From assembly GCA_034440635.1 (NCBI GenBank), contig JAOTON010000977.1:1775001-1839000 (forward strand): a DNA stretch of 64,000 nucleotides. The letters are read 5' to 3'. Below, piece after piece: positions 11,535 through 21,382 of the stretch. Both the position numbers and the translations under genes were made by a program. The DNA comes from Lepas anatifera (lineage: Eukaryota > Arthropoda > Thecostraca > Lepadidae). The notes beneath the pieces were generated by a model. It did no database searches. It saw nothing but the letters and a program-made list of their open reading frames with translations, and was not told the DNA's origin. The first letter of the stretch is position 1. Each line of letters starts with the position of its first letter.

Positions 11535-13019
11535 ATGAATATGACGTCACTGGACGAGATACCGGTGTGGGTGGACGGCGTGGAGAAGTGGGTGACGGGG
11601 GTTACTCGGAGGACCACCTGCGGAGACCTGGTGCGCGCCCTCCTCTCTGCCGAGCACTCCTCGGCGCCCGACGAGACTGAACTGAGACAGTACGCGCTGG
11701 TGGAGCGCTGGAGACAGGTGGAGCGACCTCTGGATCCGTCCGCTCGCATTCAGAAGGTGTGGCGCACGTGGGGCGACGATACCGCCGAGGTCAGCTTCAC
11801 GCTGAAGCGGCTGGGCTTGTCATCAGCGCGCGAGTCGGCCCAGCGGCGTCGGAAGCGTCACTCCAGGGCCAAGTGGCGGAGCTCGACCACCAGCCTGGAG
11901 GCGATGCATCCGCGGAAGCTGGCGGCGACGTCTGCCGCGGCCGGAGGAGCTCCGTCTCAGGACGTGGTGGAGTGTCTGATGCAGACCATCCTGGCCCAGG
12001 GTGAGACGATCGCCGCCCAGCTGAAGAGGCTGCATGCTCGCCAGGACCTGATCGGTTACTACGAGCACAAGATGCACCGCATGCGCGAGGACCGGATGGG
12101 ACCGGACTATCTCCTGAAAACCTACTTGCAGGACAGCGGCGACAAAGACAACCGGATCAGTAGCGCTGATAAGACCAGTCACGACAGTGGAGTAGGTGCC
12201 GAACTGGCTGACGGGATGGCCGATCTCAGCTTCAACAGGGACACCATGGTCTGTGACGGACGATCCTACTTCGCCAGTGCAGCGCCAGATGGCACGGTTC
12301 AGCCTGAGCTGCGCTGTGAGGAGGAGACGGTAACAGAGCTGAGACAGACGCTCCTCTACCTCGAAAGACTCGTCGACCTCAACTCGCGGATCGTGGAGCA
12401 TGAGGAGCTGGCGGCACGACTGGAGCAGCGCCTGCGCCGTGCAGCCGTCGAGGACGGCGACGACACGGATGCCGAGTCGGCAGAGTCGCAGGCTGTTCTG
12501 GAGCTGGAGATATCGCGGGCCGAACTGGAACGGCTTCTCACTCTGTGCGCGCGGCAGGAGGCTCAGATCGAGCAGAATGAGCGCGCGCTCGTCGCGTGCG
12601 AGCGCGCGCTCGAGCACAAAAGGCAGTTCGTGCGCTTTCTGGAGATAGAGATCAGTGAAGCTGAGGTTGACGAACAAAACCTGCTAGCAAATCAACAGAG
12701 ACTGTTCCTGGAGGAGCAGAGGGTGCAAGAGGCCGAGAAAAGACTCTTAGAGAACCATCAGCGTTTGCTAGTGAGAGACCAACGTGTGCCCATCACGCAA
12801 TACCGACCTAAGCCGCTGGTAGGTCCACCAGGCGATATATTGGAACTGCCGGTCAGCTACGCCAATCCTGTCTACACCGACACGCCGGTTCGACGCGAAT
12901 GTGCAGGAAAAGACGTGGCAGGCGGCGATGGCGATTCAAACTCAGACACTGGTCTGAGCTCTTTGCACAGCAGCAGTGACGAGGCTGCTGTTGGCTACGT
13001 CCTAGACACACTGGTGTAG
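11535..13019 (+). CDS. RASSF9/10-like N-terminal RASSF protein (single coding exon)
   Basis: 494 residues. An N-terminal RA (Ras-association, ubiquitin-like) domain spans about 8-92: EIPVWVDGVEKWVTGVTRRT, then YALVERWR and IQKVWRTWG, the pattern of N-terminal RASSF proteins. A conserved helix follows at about 144-182 (VVECLMQTILAQGETIAAQL, then LHARQDLIGYYEHK), which points to RASSF9/10 rather than RASSF7/8. A long coiled coil covers about 265-412, and a NSDTGLSSLHSSSDE motif lies near the C-terminus. The last residues, DTLV, fit a class I PDZ ligand. The start ATG lies immediately after a polypyrimidine tract and AG (11,533-11,534), so the 5' UTR is spliced. The fly relative Meru works in planar polarity with Frizzled/Dishevelled and Bazooka; a cortical scaffold role here is inference. 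The family call is firm; the exact orthologue is likely but not proven. Confidence 0.88.
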   Translation: MNMTSLDEIPVWVDGVEKWVTGVTRRTTCGDLVRALLSAEHSSAPDETELRQYALVERWRQVERPLDPSARIQKVWRTWGDDTAEVSFTLKRLGLSSARESAQRRRKRHSRAKWRSSTTSLEAMHPRKLAATSAAAGGAPSQDVVECLMQTILAQGETIAAQLKRLHARQDLIGYYEHKMHRMREDRMGPDYLLKTYLQDSGDKDNRISSADKTSHDSGVGAELADGMADLSFNRDTMVCDGRSYFASAAPDGTVQPELRCEEETVTELRQTLLYLERLVDLNSRIVEHEELAARLEQRLRRAAVEDGDDTDAESAESQAVLELEISRAELERLLTLCARQEAQIEQNERALVACERALEHKRQFVRFLEIEISEAEVDEQNLLANQQRLFLEEQRVQEAEKRLLENHQRLLVRDQRVPITQYRPKPLVGPPGDILELPVSYANPVYTDTPVRRECAGKDVAGGDGDSNSDTGLSSLHSSSDEAAVGYVLDTLV

Positions 13020-13679
13020 CGGTCGGTGTTGCAGCTTAGGAGAAAGACAACTCAGCAATAGTTCACCGAATGTGCGTGCAGTATGTTTTGGTGCAATCGC
13101 CGTGTCTTGAGGACGTGCTTGGCTTGCAATCATCAGTGTTTCTTTTTGCACTATTACGAATCTGAATGTCTCTTATCATATGCCGTTGCGTTACATTTAT
13201 CATTATGTTTCGTTGTGTGGGCTTTGAAAAATATTGAAGAGCAGCAAACAACAGCCGGTTGTTCCGATTGAGAATTAATAGTCATCAAATTGGATAAAAA
13301 CGTATGGATAGGTCTCATACAAGGCGTGTAAAATACTACATTCTTAAGTTTGGAGCACCATCTCAGATACATGTGCCTTCTATCACACTTTCAGATGCAT
13401 GCCTCTGTGCCTGGGAGCATTCTCCCAGCTCTTGCCAACTCACGGTGTCTTTCTAGCCAGTAATAAGTGTTCAATCCGTACAAGTATTATCTGTCTCACC
13501 GCCCACGCGTCATGTAATCCAAAACAAGTACTCATTGTAGAGTTATATGCGATGTACATACCCACGTACCAGAGTATATGCCCCATGCTAGTCCCTGCAG
13601 CGGTCCATACTGTTTTATTTAGATTTTTGGATTGTATTTTTGTTCAAGAGAATATACGGTGTTTCCATAAATCTTACGT
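13020..13679. other. 3' flank / probable 3' UTR of the RASSF gene
   Basis: AT-rich sequence after the RASSF stop with no coding potential. No clear AATAAA was seen; the transcript end is not placed. Confidence 0.4.
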
Positions 13680-13990
13680 TGGGATGCGTGTTTCAGACCA
13701 AGACCAAGGAGCCACAGAACGATTTAAGGCGCCAGATCACCTCAGGAGGCTTCAGGCCGACTTAAAGAGCTCTCACAAGTTCAGCGCCCAGACCAGTTCA
13801 GGGTACCCCCAGAGCCCATACCAGCTCAGGGCACCCCCAGGACCCAGATCAGCTCTAGGGCCCCAGATCAGTTCAGGGGCCCCAAGTCAGGTCAGGAGGC
13901 CTGATCAAGTCAGGGGCACTAAATCAGCTCAAGAGCTCTGTATCAGCTCTAGGGTCCCTCACCAGCTCGGGGGCGCTTGGGTCCGGCTGT
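13680..13990. repeat. Degenerate 22-26 bp array, copy 1
   Basis: Imperfect units of the form CCCCAGATCAGCTCAGGGG repeated about a dozen times. The same word family (GGGGCCCC-TGAGA-CTAGCTC) recurs at 16.7-17.2, 37.3-39.9 and 40.1-40.7 kb. The open frame across it (13399-14088) is a by-product of the repeat. Confidence 0.8.
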
Positions 13991-14439
13991 CGGGCTGTCC
14001 GTTTGAGTCTGTTTTTATTTGTTTATATTCCCACACCACACTGCGCCCATCGCCCGATAAAGCATTGAAATGGCAACGTATCGTGTGACCTGTGCTGTTG
14101 TGGTGTACAACGTGGGTTTGTTGGGTCTTATGGGATGGGGGTTTAAATGCTTTTCCGTTTTTGATTTCTATTCTTCCAAATGAACTGGTTGGTAAGCATT
14201 GTCATGACATTTGCGAGTTTACTTTCTTTACTATTTTGCATACTCAATCCCAGAATGACATCTCGCTCTGAAAAACTCAGTCGCAACCCCAGCCACCGTT
14301 TTACATCCATAACATCTTAACAGGTGGACACGACCAAAGTTTATACCGAACCGTTTCTAAGTAGATTGGGCACATTTTACATTTGTCCGTTTCTGCAATC
14401 CCGTATATATATACAGAAGTCTATTTGTCTCAAGATAAC
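13991..14439. other. Non-coding
   Basis: No gene or repeat recognised between the array and the LINE remnant. Confidence 0.4.
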
Positions 14440-16680
14440 GTTTTATGCATCCCTATTGCAACCCCTTTAATTTAACGTCAGAGTTCGATACGTGTATGTT
14501 TTCGTAGATTTTGAGCCATTCAATTTGTTGGGTCATATTGAGATCATTCTGCCATTTTAGGTGGCATCCCTCTTCCCGTGTTTCTGGCGGGTTCGCGGTC
14601 AATTTAGCGTAGGTCCATTTAGTTACTTTAGGCATGTTTCGGAAAATATCAAACAAATGTGTTTCCCCACTGAATTCGGTCTATCAAGGGCTATCTGCTG
14701 CTTCCATTTTTGGGGATAACATATAATAACGACAGGGCTTTCATAGGACGGATGTTAAATTTATCACTCACGTCATTGGCTGCAAGAAATGACCGTTGGG
14801 GCATGTTGTACAAATCTCGTGCAAGCATTGCTGCTCGCTTGATAAATCGATCCCTAAGTGACTGATTCCTTCTAGATTGATATTTTTGTTATACCACAAG
14901 ACCTGTCTCGACCCAAAATTCATGTTTTTTTCATTTCTGCAACATCCTTTCGTTGCCATTGCAATGAAAAATTGTGATGCGTTCATTCAACGATATAATT
15001 TCTTTAGTTACAATTATCAATTTAGCAAAGTATTTTCAATATCCAAGTATCGTCATACCCATGAAAATTTCATTTTTTAATTGCACAATCCAATATGACA
15101 CCTGGAGTCCACCATCTTTGTATTTTGTTTTGAGCGTCGCACTTTTATTTTGTCATTTTTTCCACCCCAGACGAATTGGAAAATAAGCCCGTCCACTTCT
15201 TTATACAAATCATGGGAGGGAGAGGGAAGCACTGACATCATATAAATCAGCTGTGCTAATAAATCGGATTTCACCAAATGTTTTCTTCCGAACGGTGAAA
15301 GGCCCTTTTCCACACCATGGGTGTTCAAACGGGCCTTCATATTATCGAACTTCCGACTGTAGTTAAGCTCGGTTGGGGTTTTTCGGGTTATCTGTTACTT
15401 TTAAACCTAGTATTTCAATCTCTTCCGCTGGCCACTGTGTTTTAAGTTCTAAACAAATAGGTCCCTTGTCTTGCACATTTATTCCCACCCACAGCGCTTT
15501 TAATTTTTGAAGATTTAATTCAAGCCCAGATACATTATGGAAGTCGGCAAAAACGCCTACACAGCTCTTAACCCTCGCCCCGGTGGGGGTGAGAGTTAAT
15601 AACAACTCCTCCGGTTTTTCCGGCGGCAGGAAAAAACGGCAACGCAAAGCGCCGCGGTACTTGGCACACCTTACTCTTGATTCATTCCGCAACTTTCCCC
15701 AAAATTTTAAGTTTGGGTCATTTCAGGTCAGGTCACCAGTGCAGGTCAAGTGACCTTACCTCAAAAATGTTTAAGGTGGCATAGGTAAGAAATGGAGAAA
15801 ATGGATGAATCTATCGGATTGAAACTTATAACATATAATGACCCCTGAGTGTTTCTAAACTTGTTCCGGGATTTTTCATATTGATGACCTAAGGTTAGGC
15901 ACAGGTCATGACCTCTCCATTGGAAATGCATGGGGAAAACAGGAATTGGGCTGTATTTGTGTAGATAGAGCTGAGAATGCTTTCCTATTCTCGAAATTTA
16001 AGTATCCTGGGCCCCTTTCCAGGTTCATGTTGCAATATTTAACCTGTGACCTCTGAGAGGTCATCTGGAGCTACTCAAGCGGTTTTCATACTTAGGTCAA
16101 TATCTTTGAATGAAATGAAGATCATTTTTTTTATACCACTGCCTTTGGATTTCTATTGCGAGTCAATTGATATGCATATTGACTATGCTAGGTCAAAAAG
16201 TGACCTTGAACTGACCTGAGGTCAGATCATTTTTGTGTTTTGCCCTAGCATGGTCATATTATGCAGCATTCGATTCGCCGTGACGAGAGAAAGCGAATGG
16301 TGCCTTAAGAATGATTCTAACTCTGTCAGATGCTAGAGCCCAAAAACGTTTCTCAAAATGCTAACTTCTTTGACATGTCATGACCTGAATATTGACCTGA
16401 GCCAAAAAGTGACTAAAATGGTTTCTTCATGAATTTGTATGAGCTGTCCACCAGCCTTCGCGTTTTTTCGCTATCCCGCATAGGGGCCGAGTTCGAGGGG
16501 GTGTTGTTCAAACACCCCCCCACTAAGGTGAAGGTGGCTCGGAGGCCCACTGCGGCGCGGGTTAAATCAGTCTTACTTGACTGCCATCCATAAGTGACCG
16601 TAACGTCATCTGCGTAGCTAGACAATATAATTTCCGTATCGTTAATACGGAAACCTTTAACCTCATGTAATCACGTGACC
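14440..16680 (-). mobile_element. L1/Tx1-like LINE remnant, split by a TTAA element
   Basis: Minus-strand reverse-transcriptase pieces in collinear order. INDTEIILSSYADDVT lies at about 16,600-16,650 (YADD at 16605-16616). After the inserted TTAA element come VSGLELNLQKLKALWVG at about 15,480-15,540, then GLSPFGRKHLVKSDLLAQLI with LIFQFVWGGK at about 15,170-15,310, then ICTTCPNGHF / LWYNKNINLEG at about 14,790-14,890 and KWQNDLNMTQQIEWLKIYEN at about 14,500-14,560. These are hallmarks of the L1/Tx1 RT thumb and C-terminal region. Frames are broken repeatedly. No 5' part or endonuclease is seen; the piece ends at the array at 16.69 kb. Confidence 0.82.
15572..16561. mobile_element. TTAA-type non-autonomous element, family A copy 1
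   Basis: 990 bp flanked by TTAA on both sides (15568-15571 and 16562-16565), with ends CCCTCGCCCC... and ...GGCGCGGG giving short inverted termini. It interrupts the LINE reverse transcriptase between YADD and the next RT block, which independently proves insertion. Near the right end is a G/C palindrome (GGGGGTGTTGTTCAAACACCCCC, 16497-16519). Non-coding, with many AGGTCA/TGACCT half-sites. TTAA target duplication and CCC-starting ends are typical of piggyBac-type DNA transposons; the assignment is inferred from ends only. Confidence 0.82.
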
Positions 16681-16689
16681 AACTCAGGA

Positions 16690-17225
16690 GGCCCAGGCCA
16701 GCTTAAAGGGCACGAGAATAACTCAGGGAGAACCAGGTTAGCTCGGGGGCCACCAGACTAGCTCAGAGGACATCAAATTGGTTCAGAAGGCACAGTGATA
16801 GCTTAGGAGGCACCAGATCGACTCAGGGGCATTAGTTCAGCTCAGGGACCAACACATCTGCTCAGGGGACACCAGATCAATCAGCTCGGGGCCCAGATCA
16901 CATTAGGGAGCACAAAATCGGTTCAGGGTGTACCGGACCGCTCAGAGGATACCAGATCATCTAAGGAGACATGAATAATCAGCTCAGGGGCACCTGATCA
17001 GCTCAAGAGGCACCATATTGGCTCAGGTGACAAGTAAATCAACTCCGGGAGGCAAGAGATCAGTTCAGGGGGCCCGGACCAACTCAATGGGCACTAAAAC
17101 AGCTAATAGGGCACCAGGCAAGCCCGGGATATCATACTAACTCAGAAAGCATTAGATAGGTTCAGGAGGCACAATGACTTGCTCTGGGGGCAACATATTG
17201 TTTTGAGGTCTCAGGGGCATTTTAG
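16690..17225. repeat. Degenerate ~25 bp array, copy 2
   Basis: About twenty imperfect units like AGGAGGCACCAGATCAGCTC(AGGGG). Same family as the arrays at 13.7 and 37-41 kb. Abuts the upstream limit of the LINE remnant. Confidence 0.8.
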
Positions 17226-18379
17226 GACCCCCTTCACTGCGCGTTGACGCCAGACCCACTCTACTGCGCGTTTTAATGCGCATTTAAATAGCTATCTTAA
17301 TGAATATCACGAACGGATTTCAAGCTACATCAATATTAGAGCAGGTATGTAGGTGGCAGCATTAGCTAAGCAATTATTGGCAGAGCTCTGTGATAGGTGG
17401 CAGCACTTCTGCCCCTGCATGAGTGGCTTGATTTCAGTAACTAGCACTGGTCATTGGGTGGTCTGTACCGAATGGGCGTAAGACAGAAAATAATTATGAT
17501 GTGCCTTTAATTTTGATAATTTCCATCACTGGTACCAGGAAGCAGCATTGGTGTCGTTTGCAACGACTTAACATGTTACCCTGATGAAAAACAGCAATAA
17601 AAGGGTTACTTAAAACGAACTGGCTTGAATCTACCTGTGCTGAACGTTGTTTCTTGGTCATTTGCCTTACTTAGGTTGTATTGGGACATTTTTGCTCATG
17701 AGTATGCTTAGCTCAAGCTTATAATTTAAAAACAGACACAAGAGGGTCATCTCCAGCCAAAATTGGACATTGGGGTCCCAGGTAACAGTTATATTCTTGC
17801 TGACAGAAAAAGTACCATAAAAAGACATCGAGTCTTGTGTTCAAATTGATCATATTTAGACTGGACCGATTTTCTACAGCACCCCCAGCCTGGGTAAAGG
17901 GGCCTGGCAGAGCAATCGGTTGTCATTACGCCAAATTGATGGCTCCTGTCGCGCTGAGATCCTCTTTGGCAAATTATGTCCTCTGTGGGCAAATTATGCT
18001 TAGGTGTGGATTCACGCCATGAGTTTCACAAGCGGTGAAGCACCCACCACCCGAGACAGGTTCCGAGCTCCAGTCTCAGTGAGGTGTGATCCGATCCCCG
18101 AAGTATCTCCCCACAGGGTGAGAGCTGGCAGCGCCGCACGGCCTCGACAGCTGCTGTGTCGCTCTACGCCTGTCGTGGACTGAACATTAGTTACACTCGA
18201 TAGTCTGGGCGTCTGAGACGCAGAGAGATCTTCCCCTCTCTGCAGACAAGGAACTACCTCTGTATAGTCCACGGGCACATACATAGTTGAAATGAGTTTC
18301 GATACCAGTTAGACGATGATGAGCAATACTCCCCCTGGATATAACATGATGGTTTATCGTGTATCTGATAGGAAATCAA
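17226..18379. other. Non-coding; fragment related to the 47-50 kb fold-back element
   Basis: At 17,227-17,275 the words CACTGCGCGTTGACGCCAGACCC match the inner arm of the fold-back element at 48.15-48.20 kb. The remainder shows nothing recognisable. A GC-richer patch at 18,020-18,180 has a 90-codon minus-strand open frame that I cannot assign. Confidence 0.4.
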
Positions 18380-18853
18380 AGACATTTAGCCTGACGATAA
18401 AACTTTCATTTTGATACCATTGCGTTTATATTTTTATCACGAGTCGATTGATGTGCATATTGACTATGCGAGATAAGATAATGACCTTGACCTGACCTCA
18501 GGCCAGGTCACTTATATTTTAACCTGGTATAGTCATATTATGCATCATTGGATTCGCCGTAACAAGAGGAAGCAAATGGTGCCTAAAAATGATTCTAACT
18601 CAACTCTGATACTCTGATAGACTCTAGAGCCCCGAAACTCTGCTCTAACATGGGACTTTCTTTGACCTGGCATGCCCTCAATATTGACCTGAGCCAAAAA
18701 GTGACTCATGCAGCTTCTTCATAAATTTGTATAAGCTACCCACCAGCGTTTGCGTTTTTTCTCTATCTTGTATAGGAGCCGAGTTCGATGGGGAGGGATG
18801 CTTAAACACCCTCACCACGGCAAAGGTAGCTCGGAGGCCCACTGGGGCGGGTG
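18380..18853. mobile_element. TTAA-type element, family A fragment (right half)
   Basis: Matches the right half of family A (compare 16,100-16,561), including the phrase GAGTCGATTGATGTGCATAT, the AGGTCA cluster and the GCTCGGAGGCCCACTG end. The left half is missing. Its terminal TTAA (18854-18857) is also the left target site of the next element, so family B inserted exactly at this junction. Confidence 0.75.
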
Positions 18854-18857
18854 TTAA

Positions 18858-19881
18858 CCCTCGCCCCACCGGGGGCCATCGATGGCCCCCCTAAGGTTTT
18901 TCCGGGATAGCAGAAAAACGACGAGGCGCAGCACCGCGGTTGAGAGCTCTACCTGTCACTGCATCATTTTCCCATCATCCCTGAAATTTTTTACCCCGGG
19001 TCACCCAAGGTCAGGTCACCAGACGAGGTCAACCAAGGTCACCTCACTTCAACTTTAGAGCTCTGTAAGAGCTACATTTCAAAGTCGATCGATTTGAAAC
19101 TTCCTACACTTCATGACCCCTCCAGGGTCTACAAGGTGTATATCCGGGATTTTTCGATTTCGTGCCCTGAGGTCAGGTCACGAGGCGACCTCTCCCATTG
19201 GAAAAGCATGGGGAAAACCTGTTTCATGATATAAAAGCCACAAAAATGATTGCAAATACTCAGACTGCTCAGAACAGCGTTTTTTGGACACCCTTTCACG
19301 GATTCCAGGGGTCATATTTACCCTTTGATTTTTCCAAGGTCATCCAAGGTCACCAGAGGTCAAAAACAGCATTTTGACAATAACTTTTGACCTAATGAAG
19401 CTAGAGCGGTGAAACAAACACCATCGTGTTTGTCTTGTCACTGGCTTTCATTTGATATACGGCAGGGTCACTTTCTGACCTTTCGTGACCTCAAGTCATA
19501 TTAGGTCACGAGGTGACCTCTGGAGGTCAAACCACTGGCGGGAGGTTTTTACGTTCCACATAGCGGAAAAAGTACTGGCAATTTCCTATCAAATGAACTT
19601 TACCAGGCCTCAATAGCTCTAATGACATAAGAGTTATGACCAGTTTGCTTAATCATTGCATATTTAAGTGAAAATAGCCGATCTTGACCTAATTTGACCT
19701 CTGGAGGTCAAACCATTGACCTGAGCACTAAAACATGCGAAGTAATTTCTTACTGAATTCACGCGAGCTTTCTATTGCACTTTGCAGATTTGCGCTAACA
19801 CCCATATTTTCGGAGTTAGGGGGGGGTCATCGATGGCCCCGGTGGGGTGAAGGTGGCGCCGGACCCCCGGTGGGGCGCGGG
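18858..19881. mobile_element. TTAA-type non-autonomous element, family B copy 1
   Basis: 1,024 bp between TTAA at 18854-18857 and TTAA at 19882-19885. Ends are CCCTCGCCCCACCGGGGG... and ...CCCCCGGTGGGGCGCGGG. Both ends carry a GGGGGCCATCGATGGCCCCC-like palindrome. No coding capacity. Dense in AGGTCA half-sites. An inverted second copy lies at 21383-23648, making a pair of opposed arms about 1.5 kb apart. Confidence 0.85.
19337..19362 (+). promoter_or_regulatory. Triple AGGTCA array (DR4-DR4)
   Basis: AGGTCA-TCCA-AGGTCA-CCAG-AGGTCA: three perfect half-sites on one strand, each separated by 4 bp, inside family B copy 1. This is the textbook DR4 geometry for RXR/USP heterodimers. Function is untested. 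Confidence 0.5.
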
Positions 19882-19885
19882 TTAA

Positions 19886-20169
19886 TAGCTCTCACCGTAC
19901 GCAGTCCAGAGCAAAGGGAGTTTTCACGGCAGCCACCGACGGTGGCGCCGCCTACCTGGACATCACCGACATCTACTCGCTGGAGATGAGCATCGTCGAC
20001 CCGAACGAAAGGCCTGGAGTTGGCATCATAGCTCCACCACATTACTTCTTGGTGCGAATGGAAAATGTTTTGCCGCTCTAGCACAATTGAGATGATATGA
20101 TGGTTGCTACCCATAGCGTCCCGCCCTTTTACGGGATAAGAACCCTTTCCGGCCAGTTTTCCCTCTCCA
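19886..20169. other. Non-coding spacer
   Basis: Short unique segment between two TTAA elements; no gene seen. TACCTGGACATCACCGACAT at about 19,953 looks codon-like, but no longer frame supports it. Confidence 0.35.
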
Positions 20170-20173
20170 TTAA

Positions 20174-20625
20174 AGGGAATGTGGCATCCTGGTCGAATCC
20201 TGGAATTTAGTGAAATTAAGCGTACTTTTAGCCAAAAAATAATGAAAACACTCATGATTTCTCTGAAAAATGTACAATAAGCTCAATATTTTTTGGAAAA
20301 ATACTACTCTAGGAAAAATAAATAAATATCAGCCTGTGGATGATGTCACGATCTGGCAACCACTACCATACTTGAAACGCTTCAAGGGCTTCGATTGGGT
20401 GATGCTCATCGTGACGTCAGCATATGTCGTCACACCAGCAGCTCACAACAATGGCCGCCCGGCGACGGGGGGCTGATGGGGGGTTGGTGTCAGGTAGGTT
20501 TTAGCTTTTTGCTACGGAAATAGCGAGTTCCAAGACAAATGATATATGGAGTACCGGGTTTTCCGACTTACTTTTATGCTTGGCTATCTCAGTTAAAATC
20601 ACGTTGTGAAGGTGCCACATTCCCC
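20174..20625. mobile_element. 452-bp TTAA MITE, family E
   Basis: Flanked by TTAA at 20170-20173 and 20626-20629. Inverted termini are AGGGAATGTGGCATCCT on the left and the complement of AGGTGCCACATTCCCC on the right, matching over about 15 bp. Non-coding; a different termini sequence from families A-C. Confidence 0.75.
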
Positions 20626-20629
20626 TTAA

Positions 20630-21249
20630 CCTCTTGCCCCCTGTTAAACATGCCGCCCCCCATCAGCCTTCACCATCCTTTCGTCTGCCGCCCCAAAACA
20701 AAAATCCTGGGAGCACGCTGGATTATGGTATGCGTTGAATGAAGCAGCTCTGACAATATTTGTAATCCATAAAAGTGGACCTACTGTCTAGTATCTATAT
20801 ATGTACGTATGTGTGCGGTTATTAGGGTTGCACATTTTGCACGAGATTTAGAAATGTAAAACATCGCAGTTTTTCATGATGTCAGTCAATTTTTGCATCC
20901 TTGCAAAATTTCATATAACAATTTGGATCAGTCCAATTCTTCTAAAACAAAAACGAAACGTAATAAGGGCCATGTCGGTATATTTTCGGAAACATCACGA
21001 CGGGATAGAGCACTCTTAACACTTACAGCGCATACGTAGAGTTGTTAAGACTTACACTGCTATGCATTTGTCCTGATATGCGTCACCTAGCAAAGTCGTG
21101 ACGTACGCCGGGACGGTGACGTGACGATGTGAGATATCTATGCCAAACTGGCATGTAACGGAAGTTAGCAGGTATTCGGCAGGAATTGCGCTAGTTTTCA
21201 GAAAATAAAATTTGACGATTTTCTTTAAAATTTGCATGTGGACTCAGCT
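20630..21249. other. Non-coding
   Basis: AT-rich, no gene or repeat recognised. Confidence 0.4.
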
Positions 21250-21382
21250 CGGGATCCTCTCACCACCTCGGGGTTTTCCGACAGTGGAAAAACGGCGACG
21301 CGTCACACTACCGCACTTGGTGCACCCTCTTTTCGATCAATTGCACAAGTTCTTATTTTAGAAAACTTTGGTTCACCTTTAA

